64,000 nt of DNA from Tethya wilhelma (Eukaryota; Porifera; Demospongiae; Tethyida; Tethyidae). Below, piece after piece: positions 27,277-39,995 of this stretch. The stretch lies in the NCBI GenBank assembly GCA_964030475.1, contig CAXIPT010000006.1:2102817-2166816 (forward strand), written 5' to 3'. Below the pieces are notes generated by a model that had not been told where the DNA came from, did not search any database, and saw only the letters and a list, made by a program, of their open reading frames with translations. A program made the translations under genes and the position numbers. Each line of letters starts with the position of its first letter. Position 1 is the stretch's first letter.

Positions 27277-30200
27277 GTGGTATGGCTAAAGTGGTGGTAG
27301 TGCTAGTAGTAGCCTCTCCAGCTCCAGCACTTGTGAATGCTCTCACTGTAACAGTGACACTTGTCTCAGGTTGTAGGGAAGAGATTGTGGCACTCAATGT
27401 TGTGCTGGTTATGGTGCTGACTGTGCTGTCAACATTTGTATATGAGATATCATACATTGTAATGATCCCATTTGGTGTGGCAGGTTGAAGCCAGGTTACT
27501 TCGACTGTTGTGAACTTAGGAGTGAGAGTCAGTGAGAGAACAGCAGCAGGAACTGCAGGGAATAAAAGGTGGAGTGGGGAATCCTAAGTCTTACATAATA
27601 AATAAAACTAGGTGTACACATATTTAGGCATCAGGTGTGAGCACAAAGCTAATAGAGACATGTTCAGACTTGTCTAGTCTTAGCTGACGAACAACAGACA
27701 AGGAGAATTATATCTGGCTAAGGGCATACAGTATAGGTCCTTCTTGAGACATGGAAACAGCTAATTATTATACTTTAACTGAAAAAAGTGCAAAGACAAA
27801 ATCACTGCCAGATAGAGGGAGAGGGAGAAAAAAGTGGTGCCTATGCAGTGAAGATCATCTTCAAGCCATCGTTCTGCTCTGTTATGCAATACTTTCTTTA
27901 CTGGTCTAAGTGAGCAATTCAACTACTGAGTACATATGCCAGATAGCTCTACCAAGCTGCCAAAAATACATAATAAAATTGAGTGTGTATCAGAATGAAT
28001 AACGGTGGCTATCAAACAAACAACAGACCAATGTAGGATACAGGAAGAGAATACTTACACCCATCAGCTGATCTAATAGTTGAAGGTTGTGAGAATGGTC
28101 CAGTACCATTGCTATTCACAGCAGCCACTGAAAAGGAGTACTCCGTGAAAGTAGTCAAGCCCTCAACTGTGTAAGTCCTTGATGTACCAGAGGATGAGTC
28201 AGTGGTGGGCTGTGAGTCTCCAAGAATACCATATTGTATCATGTAGCCAGTGATGGCACCATTTTGACCAAGACAATTCACTTCATTCCAAGTTACTGTA
28301 ATTGATGTACTACCTGTTTCACTATTCAACATAGATGCTCCCATAATATCTTGAGGAACATCAGTCGGAGCTAGACATGGTGCATGATACAGTAAATATA
28401 TAATATACACTTATTTGACATTGTATAACTATTCATAAAATATACCAGCTGACAGGGTTTGCATTGTCATTTCAGCACTTCCTTTCATAACTGATGGATT
28501 AGAACCTCCAAACCTATACACAGCTGTTACTGTGACAGTGTATGTGCTGAACTCTTCAAGTCCATCAATATCACTTGTATGTAGTGAGCCATCAACTGTC
28601 ACAGAACCTGTATCCTCAGGTGGACAACTTGTACGTGTGTAGGTTATGATAAATTCATCAGCAGGCTTATTCCCACTACCAGAAGACAGTGACCACTCAG
28701 CTCTTAGAGATGTTGAGGAGAGAACTGAAGAGGAACTCAAGACGACAGGAGTTGGAAGAGCTGGAATAGTTTCAAAGAAACAGAATATTATTACAGTAAA
28801 AATATTAAGTTATTGTGAGGATAATACAAGCTTACCCAACACTTCAACACTGGCAGTTGTCCCAACACTATATAGGAGCCTAGAATTCATTGTAGAAAGA
28901 GATGCAAGAGAGACCTCAAGAGTACCAGTAGCAGCACCAGATATTGTATGACTGGTTCCTGTGGAAGCAATAGTAGTACGTGGCTGGCCAGTCACACTAA
29001 GACTGTATCCACTGGTAGCACTAGTCACTCTAGTCCAAGTGACTTGCACTTGTCCCTCTCCAACTTGTGATGCTTGGACATTAGTAGGTGGGCTAGGGAC
29101 TGTAGAAGAAAATGTAAAATTAATACAAATTAAATTTGAGAAGAAATAATTAATTGCATTGACTGCATTTTATTTATATAGCATTTTAACAGGTATAAAG
29201 GATTATAAAACAATACAAACCAATGCAAGTCTAGCCAATCACAAACTGGTATTTTGCTGTTTATATTTTGCGGCATGATTGTGACTGTAATCTCGTTCAT
29301 GAATGATATCTTGATCCAAGCAATGGGTGACATCACAGTTGAGACTGTTTGTTGAACAAAGGTGATGTTGATGCAAGATGGCTAGTGGTAGATGCTGCTG
29401 GAGAAGTAGCATTGCATGCTGTTACTAGTGCTATAGCACATACACTACTACAGGAGGCACTCCATGATTAACCCTTGGTGCGCAAATGTACCTATGGTTA
29501 CGGTAATCATTTGGTCTGTCTGTGAGTGCGTGAGTTTGTTTCAACTATAATTATCTCAAAAACGACAGCTCTATGTAGTCCTCAAAAGTGGCATACCAAG
29601 ATAAATAATCGAGATTATTTTTAAAAAATTACATGCAGCATTCAACAATAACCTGTACTTTTTGAGATCAGAGATTTTTCAGTGTCTCTGAGCGCTAAGC
29701 TTTGAGGCCACACCCAGTACCTGCTGTCAGCTCAATGCTAATCACACCCATTTTGTAAGTGTGCATTATTTATAATTGACTGAAAGATGAACATTGACAG
29801 AAAAATAAAGCAGCTGACTTACTTAGGTAAATTTAGCGATCAACTTATACTGGTCTGGCATACTGCTTGGCATAATACAAGCACTGCAGTTTTTCACTGA
29901 ATCTTCATATTTAATGCATGCTTCTTTGACAGAGCTCAGCCAGTGCTGATAGCTACCTCCTGCAGCCAGAGATTTGCCAACTAGTCACAGGACTGAAGTG
30001 TTGGTGCTCTGACCTAACTAGAATATCTTTGCTGTTCATCCTTAGTGAACACATCTAGTGCTAGTAGAGTTTTTCAAGGTGTACGTAGTTTTGCATGAAC
30101 ATGCATCGATTTGTATTGAGTGCTATGTAGGCAACTTGGTGCTCTCCTTTGAACAGAAGTGCTCTTTAGAGATACAAAATAAAATTGACAGAGCAGCTAG

Positions 30201-31912
30201 AGTGCAACTTACATGGATTACTGATTTGTATACTTCGAGGAGTTGTGGTTCGTCTGTTGTTAGCAGTAAATGTGATGGTACCACTTGGTCTCCCTCTTGC
30301 CATCAGTGTGTTGGTATAGCGAGCATTCTCCAAATCACTCCGGCTATTACTATTGATATTTGTAGTCACATTGCTGTCTGGGATTGGTGCTCCACCTATT
30401 GTCCAGCTAACACTACCAGGAGGTCCTCCATCAGTAGCAACAGTAACAGTATAGGTTGGAGGCTCAGTCAACAGGGGACTAACTGCTGTCAATGTGACAT
30501 CTGATGAGGTTATAGTGTTTATAACACCTCTGTTGGTTAAACCTGTAGACAATGAGTACATTAGCTTGTATTGGCACAATACAATTAATGTTGATAGTAT
30601 GGGCCCGTGCATGTATCAGTTAACTTACCACGGGTGTATAGTCCAACATAGATGGTTCTTTCTCCATTGCCATCAGGAACTATAAATCTCCAGACTCCAT
30701 CAGTAGTGGATTCTGTTCCCACTTCTCTTCTCAACAAACGGAGGATTCGTGAGCCATTAGAGAATGTCTCATTTTGAAATCTATAAAAGTTACCAGTACT
30801 TGGTGGTGCTGTTCTGAAACCACTAGGATAGAGAATTTTAGGATCTCCTCCAGAACCAGAAAACACAACAGAGAGTGCACCATCTGGATTTGCCTGTATA
30901 CCCACATCTTCTTTGTCTAGTGCTTCATGTTCAGGTATAACCCCACCATTGAGTAAGAGGGTCAGCTCTGAGGAAAGTAATAAGTGTGCAGTAAATAAAA
31001 ACTAAAATGCTGGTAAACTGATTTGCCAAGCATTTAATTTGACAAATTCACTTTTAAATCACCATGCAATAAACAAAATTGATGAAATATAAACTGCAAA
31101 ATGGTAAAATGATTACATGTATTGTGTCCACTGTCAATCGGAGACAACTTGATATATATATATATATATATATATACAAGGAGTGGGGCTCGCTTCGCTC
31201 ACCCACTCCTTGTTTGTGTATGTTTAAAGGATCAGTTACTATAACTTAAACAATAGTAAGATAAAATTGATGAGCAAAGCAATTGTGTAAAAATATTCTT
31301 CTATGGTCAGTTGGCTTAGGACAACCTTTGCAGTTGAAGCAACACACTACAATCACATCAATGCTGGCATAAGCAGTTGGAAACTCAAAGGGATGCTCTG
31401 CTGAGTCAGTGTTACTTTGCTTTGGCAATTGGCCAGCTCAGCAATTTACCCCCTACGTGACGTCACAAACGACCCTTTTCCGACTTCCGCCATTTTTGTA
31501 ATCAGCTGGCAAAGAAACTCGTTATCTGGCTAGCTGTGTTTCGTGTACAGCGACAGAGAAGCAGACTCCTAGAAGCGAAAGTTCTTAACTCGCTACGCTT
31601 CTTTTGTGAAAGATTGGCTTCTCTATCACGCTTCTTCGTCGGATACATACGCCACTGGTAAGCCTTGTCAGCGATCTCAAAAAAAGTTAGCCTTACTTGT
31701 AGCGCCTGTGATTCCATCCTAGGCTAGTACTATCTAAGCTAGTTCTCTAGGCACACTTTTTATAGCTTGCATTTTTCACTGTCCAAAGAAAAAGTAGCGT
31801 TTTAGCTCGAGGTTGCATCACTTCCGGTGACCCTCCGTTACACACACACACACACACGGACAAAACTTTGCTTATAATATGATATATATATATATATATC
31901 ATATTATAAGCC

Positions 31913-31983
<71 letters not shown>

Positions 31984-33612
31984 GGAAAGGTCACCAGAAG
32001 TAATGTGACCCGAGCGAAAATGCTACTTTTTCTTTGGACTGTGGAGAGTAGAGAACAGTTCTAGCCTAGAACGATAGGCACTACAAAGATGACAAACTGT
32101 TTTTGAGATCGCTGACAAGGTTTATCAGTGGAATCTGTATCCAACAAAGAAGTGTGATAAAGGAGCCAATCTTTCACAAATGAAGTGTAGCAAGGGGAGA
32201 ACATTTGTTCCTGGGAGTCTGCTTTCTCACTGTACACGAAACACAGCTAGCTATAGCTATAGATAGCTATAGATAACAAGTTTTTTCCTAGCCAATTGCA
32301 GAAATTGGTAATGATCGTCAGTGACATCACGTTTACGTGAATTAAATATGCACATGCTCTGTTTATGCTACAGAAAGCTGTGAATTTCACTGCGATACTA
32401 GTAGTACAGATTGCTGTGGGAGTGCATGCATCAGATCTATAAAGCAGTAAACATCAGTATACTTCATACACAAGCAAGGAGCGTGGCAAGCGAAGCAAGC
32501 CACACTCCTTGTATATATGTAAGTCAGGGCCTAAAGGAGGACACTCTACTCAGCAGGGGGATAAGATATAACTTGTGGGGGAACTTGAAGACTGCTCTGC
32601 CTCAACAAGAGGTGGGATAGGAATAGAACTAGAGCTAGGAGAGGTACAAGAAGGCTTTAAGTCGTAAAGATGACATCATTTAGTTATGACACACTTTGTT
32701 GTGTCGGGAAGAACATACTGCTCATGTATACATGAGATCTGGTTTGACTAGTGTCTATGTATAGATATTGAGATCTGGCTGGAATTCAAACCCTAGTTGA
32801 ATGTTCTTACCACTAAACTACTAGAACTCACTGGCATTGGAGCAGAGAATACTCAAGATTTTGTAATGAAGTTAATGAAGAGAGAGCGAGTAGTACTGAA
32901 CTTACAACTTGCATATAATGACTGTTTCATAAGTCACGTGCTTGGAATGTGAATGTCCATACACTGCCTGCATATACTTTACCTTTAATCATTTTGCATT
33001 AACATGGTGGGTGAAACTTACAATACTATGCTTAATAGCAATGTTTTCTATGTTGACCTGACTTGATTTGCTCTGCAATTGTCCAATCACTTTGATTTCG
33101 ACAGCAAAATCCAACATAATGCCATGCACCATCCAAACACCTTTTTTCAATGAATGAGCACTAAGGTGCCTCAACAACTCTGGATTTCTGAGGCCTTACA
33201 GCAAATCTACAACTTATCTATACATTAACTGCAACATACAGTACCAGCACTATACAACTCTCTGGCTATCACCAGCAATGCCATGCGTAATAATATTATA
33301 TTCCAAAACAGCATGCTATAGTGCTATTGTTCGCTAAATTTGCCTACAAAGTAAGTCAGCTACCCTTACACTTTTACAGTCAATTCTAAATAAATGTACA
33401 CTAACCAAAAGGCATGAAAAGTAGGTGTGGCCTCAAAGCTTACTACTCCGAGGTGCTGAAAAGCCTAAGACCTCAGGAACTACAGCCCCAGTCATTAAAT
33501 GTGGCATAACAACTTTCAAGGTAAAACAATCCAGATTGCCTAATAAAAATTACAACCACGCAGCATTCATCAAAATCTTGCTCTTCTTGAGATCATGATA
33601 GTGAACAAACAC

Positions 33613-33649
<37 letters not shown>

Positions 33650-34860
33650 ATGACAAGAAAATGGGTTCGTTGTCTAGCAACAATGTAGCAAGAATACACA
33701 ATCACATGTGAACATGCTCCAAACATGGACAGGTAAATAATGGTCACCGGGTTATCGCATTACTTTTGAGTTATAATACTTTTTCTTCCTCTCTTCTAAC
33801 TCTCTTCATGTATTCTTACATACATGTACCTGTGAGTTTACTCTGTGGCAGTAGCACCACCGTCCTATTTCTATATATACCTATATAGTAGCTAGCCTCA
33901 GCTTTGAAACAAGAGTGAGGGGGAAATGTTGCACAATCAGCACAAAACAAAAAAAATACTAATATACAGAAATTTCACCACATTCAGCTCCATGGCTGGA
34001 AGCATCCTGGTGGTATATATAATTCAGCTAACAGTGCTTTGCTTGTTTTATAGCAAATGGTTGGAAAGTGGGCTTACATTTGCATTGCACCCGCTCTATA
34101 AAGATGATGGAGATTACTTGATTTGGGGCTGGGGCATGGGGACTTATTACTACTGTAGGACACTCTACTGGGTGATTGTATAAAGCTAGTCACAAGTATA
34201 CCTAATGATGCTATACTACAGAAAGTGCATGCTTGTACATGTACTAATTTGTTTAGATATGCTATACATTGTTACATATCACATTGAATTTGAAACAATT
34301 TGGGTGAAATCTTCTAGTACTTAAGGGAAATCAGGAAGAAAAAAAAAGGGGGGGGGGGAATTTATGGTGTGTAATCAGTGCCAAAATTAGGGTGACTATG
34401 ATTCTATTCAATGAGGGTGTGAATGAATCACATGAGGGTGTGCAAGACCAGTAGATTGACCTTTGAACCTGCTAAGCTAAACCTTTGACCTTGGTAAGCT
34501 TCTACTAGACTACATAACACAGTGTATAAGCAGTATGATATTTATATGGTGCTGATCACTCATAAATATATGTCATCTTTGTATGATTTCACTCCAATAA
34601 AAATTGCTTGGTAAACTAAAGCTTGCAAGAAATTAGTTTATCAGTTTAGTCTAGCCCTAGACCCCACCTCTTTCACCAGTGAAAAATGGGGGTCTAGAAA
34701 AACTGGTGCACTTCCGGTGAAATTCTGGAATGTAGCTTCGTCATGATTCACGTGCAGTCTAACCTCAAAAATTTATTACAGATTTTGCTGCATNAAATTA
34801 CAACCACGCAGCATTCATCAAAATCTTGCTCTTCTTGAGATCATGATAGTGAACAAACAC

Positions 34861-34897
<37 letters not shown>

Positions 34898-37537
34898 ATG
34901 ACAAGAAAATGGGTTCGTTGTCTAGCAACAATGTAGCAAGAATACACAATCACATGTGAACATGCTCCAAACATGGACAGGTAAATAATGGTCACCGGGT
35001 TATCGCATTACTTTTGAGTTATAATACTTTTTCTTCCTCTCTTCTAACTCTCTTCATGTATTCTTACATACATGTACCTGTGAGTTTACTCTGTGGCAGT
35101 AGCACCACCGTCCTATTTCTATATATACCTATATAGTAGCTAGCCTCAGCTTTGAAACAAGAGTGAGGGGGAAATGTTGCACAATCAGCACAAAACAAAA
35201 AAAATACTAATATACAGAAATTTCACCACATTCAGCTCCATGGCTGGAAGCATCCTGGTGGTATATATAATTCAGCTAACAGTGCTTTGCTTGTTTTATA
35301 GCAAATGGTTGGAAAGTGGGCTTACATTTGCATTGCACCCGCTCTATAAAGATGATGGAGATTACTTGATTTGGGGCTGGGGCATGGGGACTTATTACTA
35401 CTGTAGGACACTCTACTGGGTGATTGTATAAAGCTAGTCACAAGTATACCTAATGATGCTATACTACAGAAAGTGCATGCTTGTACATGTACTAATTTGT
35501 TTAGATATGCTATACATTGTTACATATCACATTGAATTTGAAACAATTTGGGTGAAATCTTCTAGTACTTAAGGGAAATCAGGAAGAAAAAAAAAGGGGG
35601 GGGGGGGAATTTATGGTGTGTAATCAGTGCCAAAATTAGGGTGACTATGATTCTATTCAATGAGGGTGTGAATGAATCACATGAGGGTGTGCAAGACCAG
35701 TAGATTGACCTTTGAACCTGCTAAGCTAAACCTTTGACCTTGGTAAGCTTCTACTAGACTACATAACACAGTGTATAAGCAGTATGATATTTATATGGTG
35801 CTGATCACTCATAAATATATGTCATCTTTGTATGATTTCACTCCAATAAAAATTGCTTGGTAAACTAAAGCTTGCAAGAAATTAGTTTATCAGTTTAGTC
35901 TAGCCCTAGACCCCACCTCTTTCACCAGTGAAAAATGGGGGTCTAGAAAAACTGGTGCACTTCCGGTGAAATTCTGGAATGTAGCTTCGTCATGATTCAC
36001 GTGCAGTCTAACCTCAAAAATTTATTACAGATTTTGCTGCATTTTCGCGAGTAAGTTTTTTTGTGTGTGTCAAAGCGGGATACTATTAACTTTAGAGTGA
36101 ACAGTAAGCCTTTCGAGGAAAGAGTAGTTGGTAAATAATCTTCGTAGGATAGATTGAGTCCTTCAAGTCAAGGTCACGCTAAACTCTACCACTGCTCATG
36201 CCTTTTAGCCAGACCCTTGCTACGCCAGACTAACCTGTTCCATTCAGAGATGAAAGCGCTAGCTTCAGCGATGTCAATTGTACGTTGTTTCGAGTTACCA
36301 ACAGGTTTCAAAACTTTTATACACGCTGGCAAAAATTCTGCATACCTACAACTAATTTTCGCGACTTCCACAATCAATGTTCAGTCATGTGACATGATTG
36401 TCACATGACTTCATCTAAGCGATCTGATTGGTGCCGCCCGATTTCTGGCGGAGAACGGCGGAAGTGCACCAGTTTTTCTAGACCCCCATTTTTCACTGGT
36501 GAAAGAGGCGGGGTCTAGGGCTAGACTAGTATTAGTTTATTTAATTTGTGGCTTAATTTCCCAAGTTCAAGCAATAAAATTAAATCTCCAATTCAGGAGG
36601 GGGCTAAATATAAATTGACTTCCTAAAGCAGAACACAGCAATACTGTATGGTTGATAATATGTAAGTTGCAGTAACCACATTTGGAAGTACAAGCTTTTT
36701 ACTAAATGGTAGTTACCTGCGGAGAGGCACCGAAGCTCATCAGGGTCAAAGGTTCAACCTTCTGACCAGGTTTAAAAGTCAATCTACTAGAGCATACATG
36801 TTTTATAGTTGTTGCAATCACATGAGGGTGTGCAAGAATCATATAAGGGGTCAGTGATTTTTGTACACCCTCATGTGATTCCTTCACACTCTCATTACTA
36901 GAATCTTAGTCACCCTAATTTTGACACTGATTAGACACCATATGAATTTTGGTGGCAGGGTAATTGTGTAAGTTCTGAGAAACTATAGCTCAATATTTTC
37001 CAGTAAAAGAAGATGAAGCACCAACATGCAGTTAAACTCCTGAGTATACGTATGCCTAACAAGTTGCCTTGAAAATCAAAAGACTTTCTTTTTGTACTGT
37101 ATCCAGACTCCCGCAAAACTTTCAATTGTTCCAGAATTATGCCATACCCCACTTTACCTTACATGTCTCCCAAACACCTCAAGAGTGCGTTGTGAGACCA
37201 CAAATTCTAGAATATGCCTACTTTGACTCAGGTGGGGGTGTACTTTTCTGGCTTTATATGAACAAAAACAAAGGTTTTTATGAACAGTATGGTTTTTCTA
37301 ATTTAATTTCTGTCTGTAGTGATAGCTAACACACAGTCACTGCAAGGTTTATAGGAAGCTTACACAGTCACCAAGGATTATACACAAACATCGACTAGAA
37401 CTACCTAGTACACACGCACATAAATTATTTTATAAACAGAAAAAAATTATCCCAAACATTTGCTCACCTGGGACTTGAGCCACTAGAACTCCATTCAGTG
37501 AGTAGAGCAGCAAAAGAACAATCCACACACGACCCAT
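27277..37537 (-). CDS. Receptor-like gene H: signal peptide, X, Y and four fibronectin III domains (3' end missing)
   Basis: Exons: 37468-37537 (signal peptide MGRVWIVLLLLYSLNGVLVA), 30629-30967 (domain X), 30213-30542 (domain Y), then one FN3 domain per exon at 28836-29099, 28446-28760, 28059-28370 and 27277-27552. Every exon starts and ends in phase 1. The FN3 exons show the conserved Trp (VQVTWTRV, LRAEWSLS, ITVTWNEV, VEVTWLQP) and the Tyr/Thr of the F strand (YSFSVAAVNSNGTGP). Assigning the signal-peptide exon depends on removing a duplicated contig overlap (33547-36042) from the large intron. No membrane segment is found before the contig end; one on the same strand is at 40000, but it belongs to an upstream gene. 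Inferred: a cell-surface receptor or adhesion protein. Confidence 0.65.
31173..32512. repeat. Head-to-head inverted pair of repeat E (copies 3 and 4)
   Basis: Copy 3 (31173-31885, plus) and copy 4 (31899-32512, minus) are joined at an AT palindrome (GATATATATATATATATATC), making an imperfect inverted repeat of about 1.3 kb. Copy 4 carries a long (GT)n tract near 31917-31981. Both have the ACAAGGAG palindromic end on the outside. They lie in the long first intron of gene H. Confidence 0.85.
32762..32845 (-). repeat. tRNA-derived SINE, minus strand
   Basis: On the minus strand it reads CCAGTGAGTTCTAGTAG, then an A-box-like TAGTTTAGTGGTAAGA, a B-box-like GGTTTGAATTCC and AGATCTC. This matches the order in the copies at 3550 and 57340. 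Confidence 0.6.
33547..34793. repeat. Duplicated contig overlap, copy 1
   Basis: Near-identical to 34795-36042; the only difference I noted is one base in a G-run. It ends at the single N at 34794. It contains a CAGA tandem repeat (about 33610-33647) and the left part of the TIR element seen whole at 35891. It should be collapsed with the second copy. Confidence 0.9.
34795..36042. repeat. Duplicated contig overlap, copy 2
   Basis: This second copy of the 1.25-kb stretch at 33547-34793 continues into unique sequence. The match supports true adjacency of the two contigs, and thus a link between the signal-peptide exon at 37468 and the exons of gene H. Confidence 0.9.
35891..36530. mobile_element. 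640-bp TIR element with 10-bp target duplication
   Basis: The ends are inverted repeats of about 75 bp (AGTCTAGCCCTAGACC, CACCAGTGAAAAATGGGGGT and CACTTCCG on the left, complemented on the right). The flanks carry ATTAGTTTAT at 35881-35890 and 36531-36540. Long TIRs with a 9-10-bp duplication suggest a non-autonomous Mutator-type element. No transposase. Confidence 0.85.
36697..36945 (-). repeat. Inverted copy of a 34370-34500 sequence
   Basis: The minus strand resembles the stretch at 34370-34500 and 35620-35755 (CAGTGCCAAAATTAGGGTGACTA-like end, CACATGAGGGTGTGCAAGA). A dispersed repeat of unknown kind. Confidence 0.5.
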
Positions 37538-38728
37538 CTGCTTCAACTATAAAGGCTTATTCGTGCACAGACTCATGGACTCAAAAAACGATACTTCAAA
37601 ATGCAAGGTCATCTACGTGGGAGGCATATGTGGGGGTTGATTGGGAGGGTCACTTTAGTGGATGTGCGCATGCGCATGGGTATGGTGCTTATGATGACCA
37701 TTACCTTTTGAGAAATACTAGATTATCTATGGTCATGGCACAGTAGTGTGGTCATATAATTATATACTTAAATTCATAATTTATAGGCAACTAGCTATAA
37801 AAACTATATATATGAACTGTATATATATATATATATATATGATGATAGTGAGGCAAAAAGTGTTCACATGACGTTGTATAGTAATGTGTAACAATTATGC
37901 ATTGGCCATAAAGATGAGTATTCTTGTTAGAAATTCAGCAGGTGCATGTATGAACTGTTCCTTCACTTCATCACATATGCACAGGCTGCAACTGGCGATG
38001 CATGTCATGAGTGATTTGGCGCAAATCAACCAGACTTTCCCATTTTGTGCAGAGTTTGGCTAACTGCTCAAAGGCTAGTATCAGTATAGGAAGAAACTTG
38101 AGTATCATATTAAAATGTAATTATAAAAATCATTGAATATAAAAAGGTACAAAATAATGTACTTATAAAACAACACTATTGTATATAATTATAGTACACT
38201 ATACCACCCATTTCTAATAGTGATCGATGGTCTACAATAATATATAACTCAAGACAACAGGTACTCATCAGGCCAACAATAGCTACTGAAGTAAAATTTA
38301 CTTAATGATAATTAATTATGTATTCAAACTGTCAAACTGGATTGTCATAAATCCCCTCATCCTGTGCATCTCTTGTCCTCTGTCTGGTCTCTACATCTCC
38401 ATATGCAGCACACTGTTTCAGTGGAATTTCCTTATCAGTGGGTCTATGAATAAAGTGAATGCAACAGTAACATTATACAATCACCATGTGAATATTTATT
38501 ACTATACTAATAATAAGGTCAATAATGTCTTTGTGTGAGTGTACCATAATTATGTAGGCTGGTATCATGAATCTACTTATAGACATTCTTATCAAATGAT
38601 GGTAGTTTCAGTGAGTAGGCTATATTTTATTAATGTTATCCAAAACTTACTCAATGACATCATAGACACCATCTTCCTCATCATCAGCTGGTTGCTGCTT
38701 TTCAGAACAATTATTACCAGTGACAGTC
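37538..38728. other. Gene-free stretch between two receptor genes
   Basis: AT-rich with a TATATA tract near 37817-37841. It should contain the promoter of gene H. The short open frames show no family features. Confidence 0.5.
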
Positions 38729-39758
38729 ATCATACGTACGGTAGTACGTATAGTAGGAATGGGCCGACTGTCCCATAGACACAATACAAAATGTTGGTCA
38801 CCATAAAAGTCTAGTCAAACAAAATTAAACCTTCAAAGTTGCTCAGAGGCTCTTACTGACAGATTACCAACTGCATGCAAGGCCTAAAACTCACAAAAAC
38901 TTTTCTCAGCACTCGTAGAGAGCGCTAGTGAGAAGCCACCATAGTGTCATTTTTGTTCTCCTAACTTACGTACTTACGTACTTACGTACGTACTTCCTAA
39001 CTGACTTACTTGAAAAGGATTTCCAGGGAACCAGAATGTGTTGAGCCAACTTTGACAGCACAAAGTAAGTTCTTTTCATGGGTACTACATTCTTTGATAC
39101 TCGTTTTCATCATAAATAGGCCTAAACAAAAACTAGAAAGCCTTGAAACTTAGCGTATAAATTCATGTACTACAATGCAGCCATCTTTGTAGGTAGAGTT
39201 CAAAGGTCATTATTCACGTGGCATTATTATGCGCATGCGCACTAGCCTCCAGCCTAATGAAGTGCAAGTAGCTGCTACTCAAGCTTTTTGTAGGGACTAA
39301 CCAGTCTCTGATAGTGTTTCCACACTGTAGTGTTGAAAAAAGTGAATGAACAAGTAGTAAAAATTTCAAAAAAATAAGTAGTGTAGGAATGGGCAGTGCG
39401 GTAAAAAGTATTGGAACAAGGCACGGTCTCAGTTTTGGCACATGACTACTTCATTTTTATGCCCAACTCCTGGCCAGCAGTCCAGTTTTAGTTATATACC
39501 TGTTTTGTTATGGTTTACTCCATTGCTTAGCTAAGTGATTATAGTTACTGTAGAAATTGAACCAATGCGTGCAATAAGCTATACGTATAGGTACTATCAG
39601 TGTACAGATTATTGCAATAGGACACTGAAAAATCCATATGAGGGATCAAGAATAAAAATGAAGTAGTCATGTGCCAAAACTGAGACCATGCCTTGTTCCA
39701 ATACTTTTTACCGCACTGCCCATTCCTACACTACTTATTTTTTTGAAATTTTTACTAT
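38729..39758 (+). mobile_element. Repeat R1, copy 2, with a palindromic element at its right end
   Basis: The left end CATACGTACGGTAGTACGTATAG is shared with 13695 and 49292. At the right, 39355-39758 forms a foldback: arms of about 105 bp (GTAGTGTAGGAATGGGCAG, AAAAGTATTGGAACAAGGCA, CACATGACTACTTCATTTTTA and complements) around a unique loop of about 180 bp. The order R1 plus foldback is the same at 49292-50262, so it moves as one unit or R1 is a composite. Confidence 0.75.
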
Positions 39759-39995
39759 AGTATTAGTACTGTAGGAGCTGTATTGGGAAAACTTATATAC
39801 AACAGCAAACAGTAAAGTACTTGTACTTAAGTGTTCTGATTTTACATTGTGCTCTAATCATGAACAGCAAATAAACGTATACCACTGCAGACTAAGAATG
39901 TCAGAATTTTTGATCGCATACCTCCTCCTATATCCCACCCCTCATACACTGTCACATACCCCATGCACCCCATCATATGTATAATATAATTATAG

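Noticed and set aside
33605..33650. Possible CRISPR-like array (CAGA repeats)
   Set aside because: It is a simple 4-base tandem repeat without spacers, in a eukaryotic sequence.
33926..34183. 85-codon plus-strand frame seen twice (also 35174-35431)
   Set aside because: Twice only because of the overlap. It has a hydrophobic stretch, but no homology I recognise and no splice context; left out as too weak.
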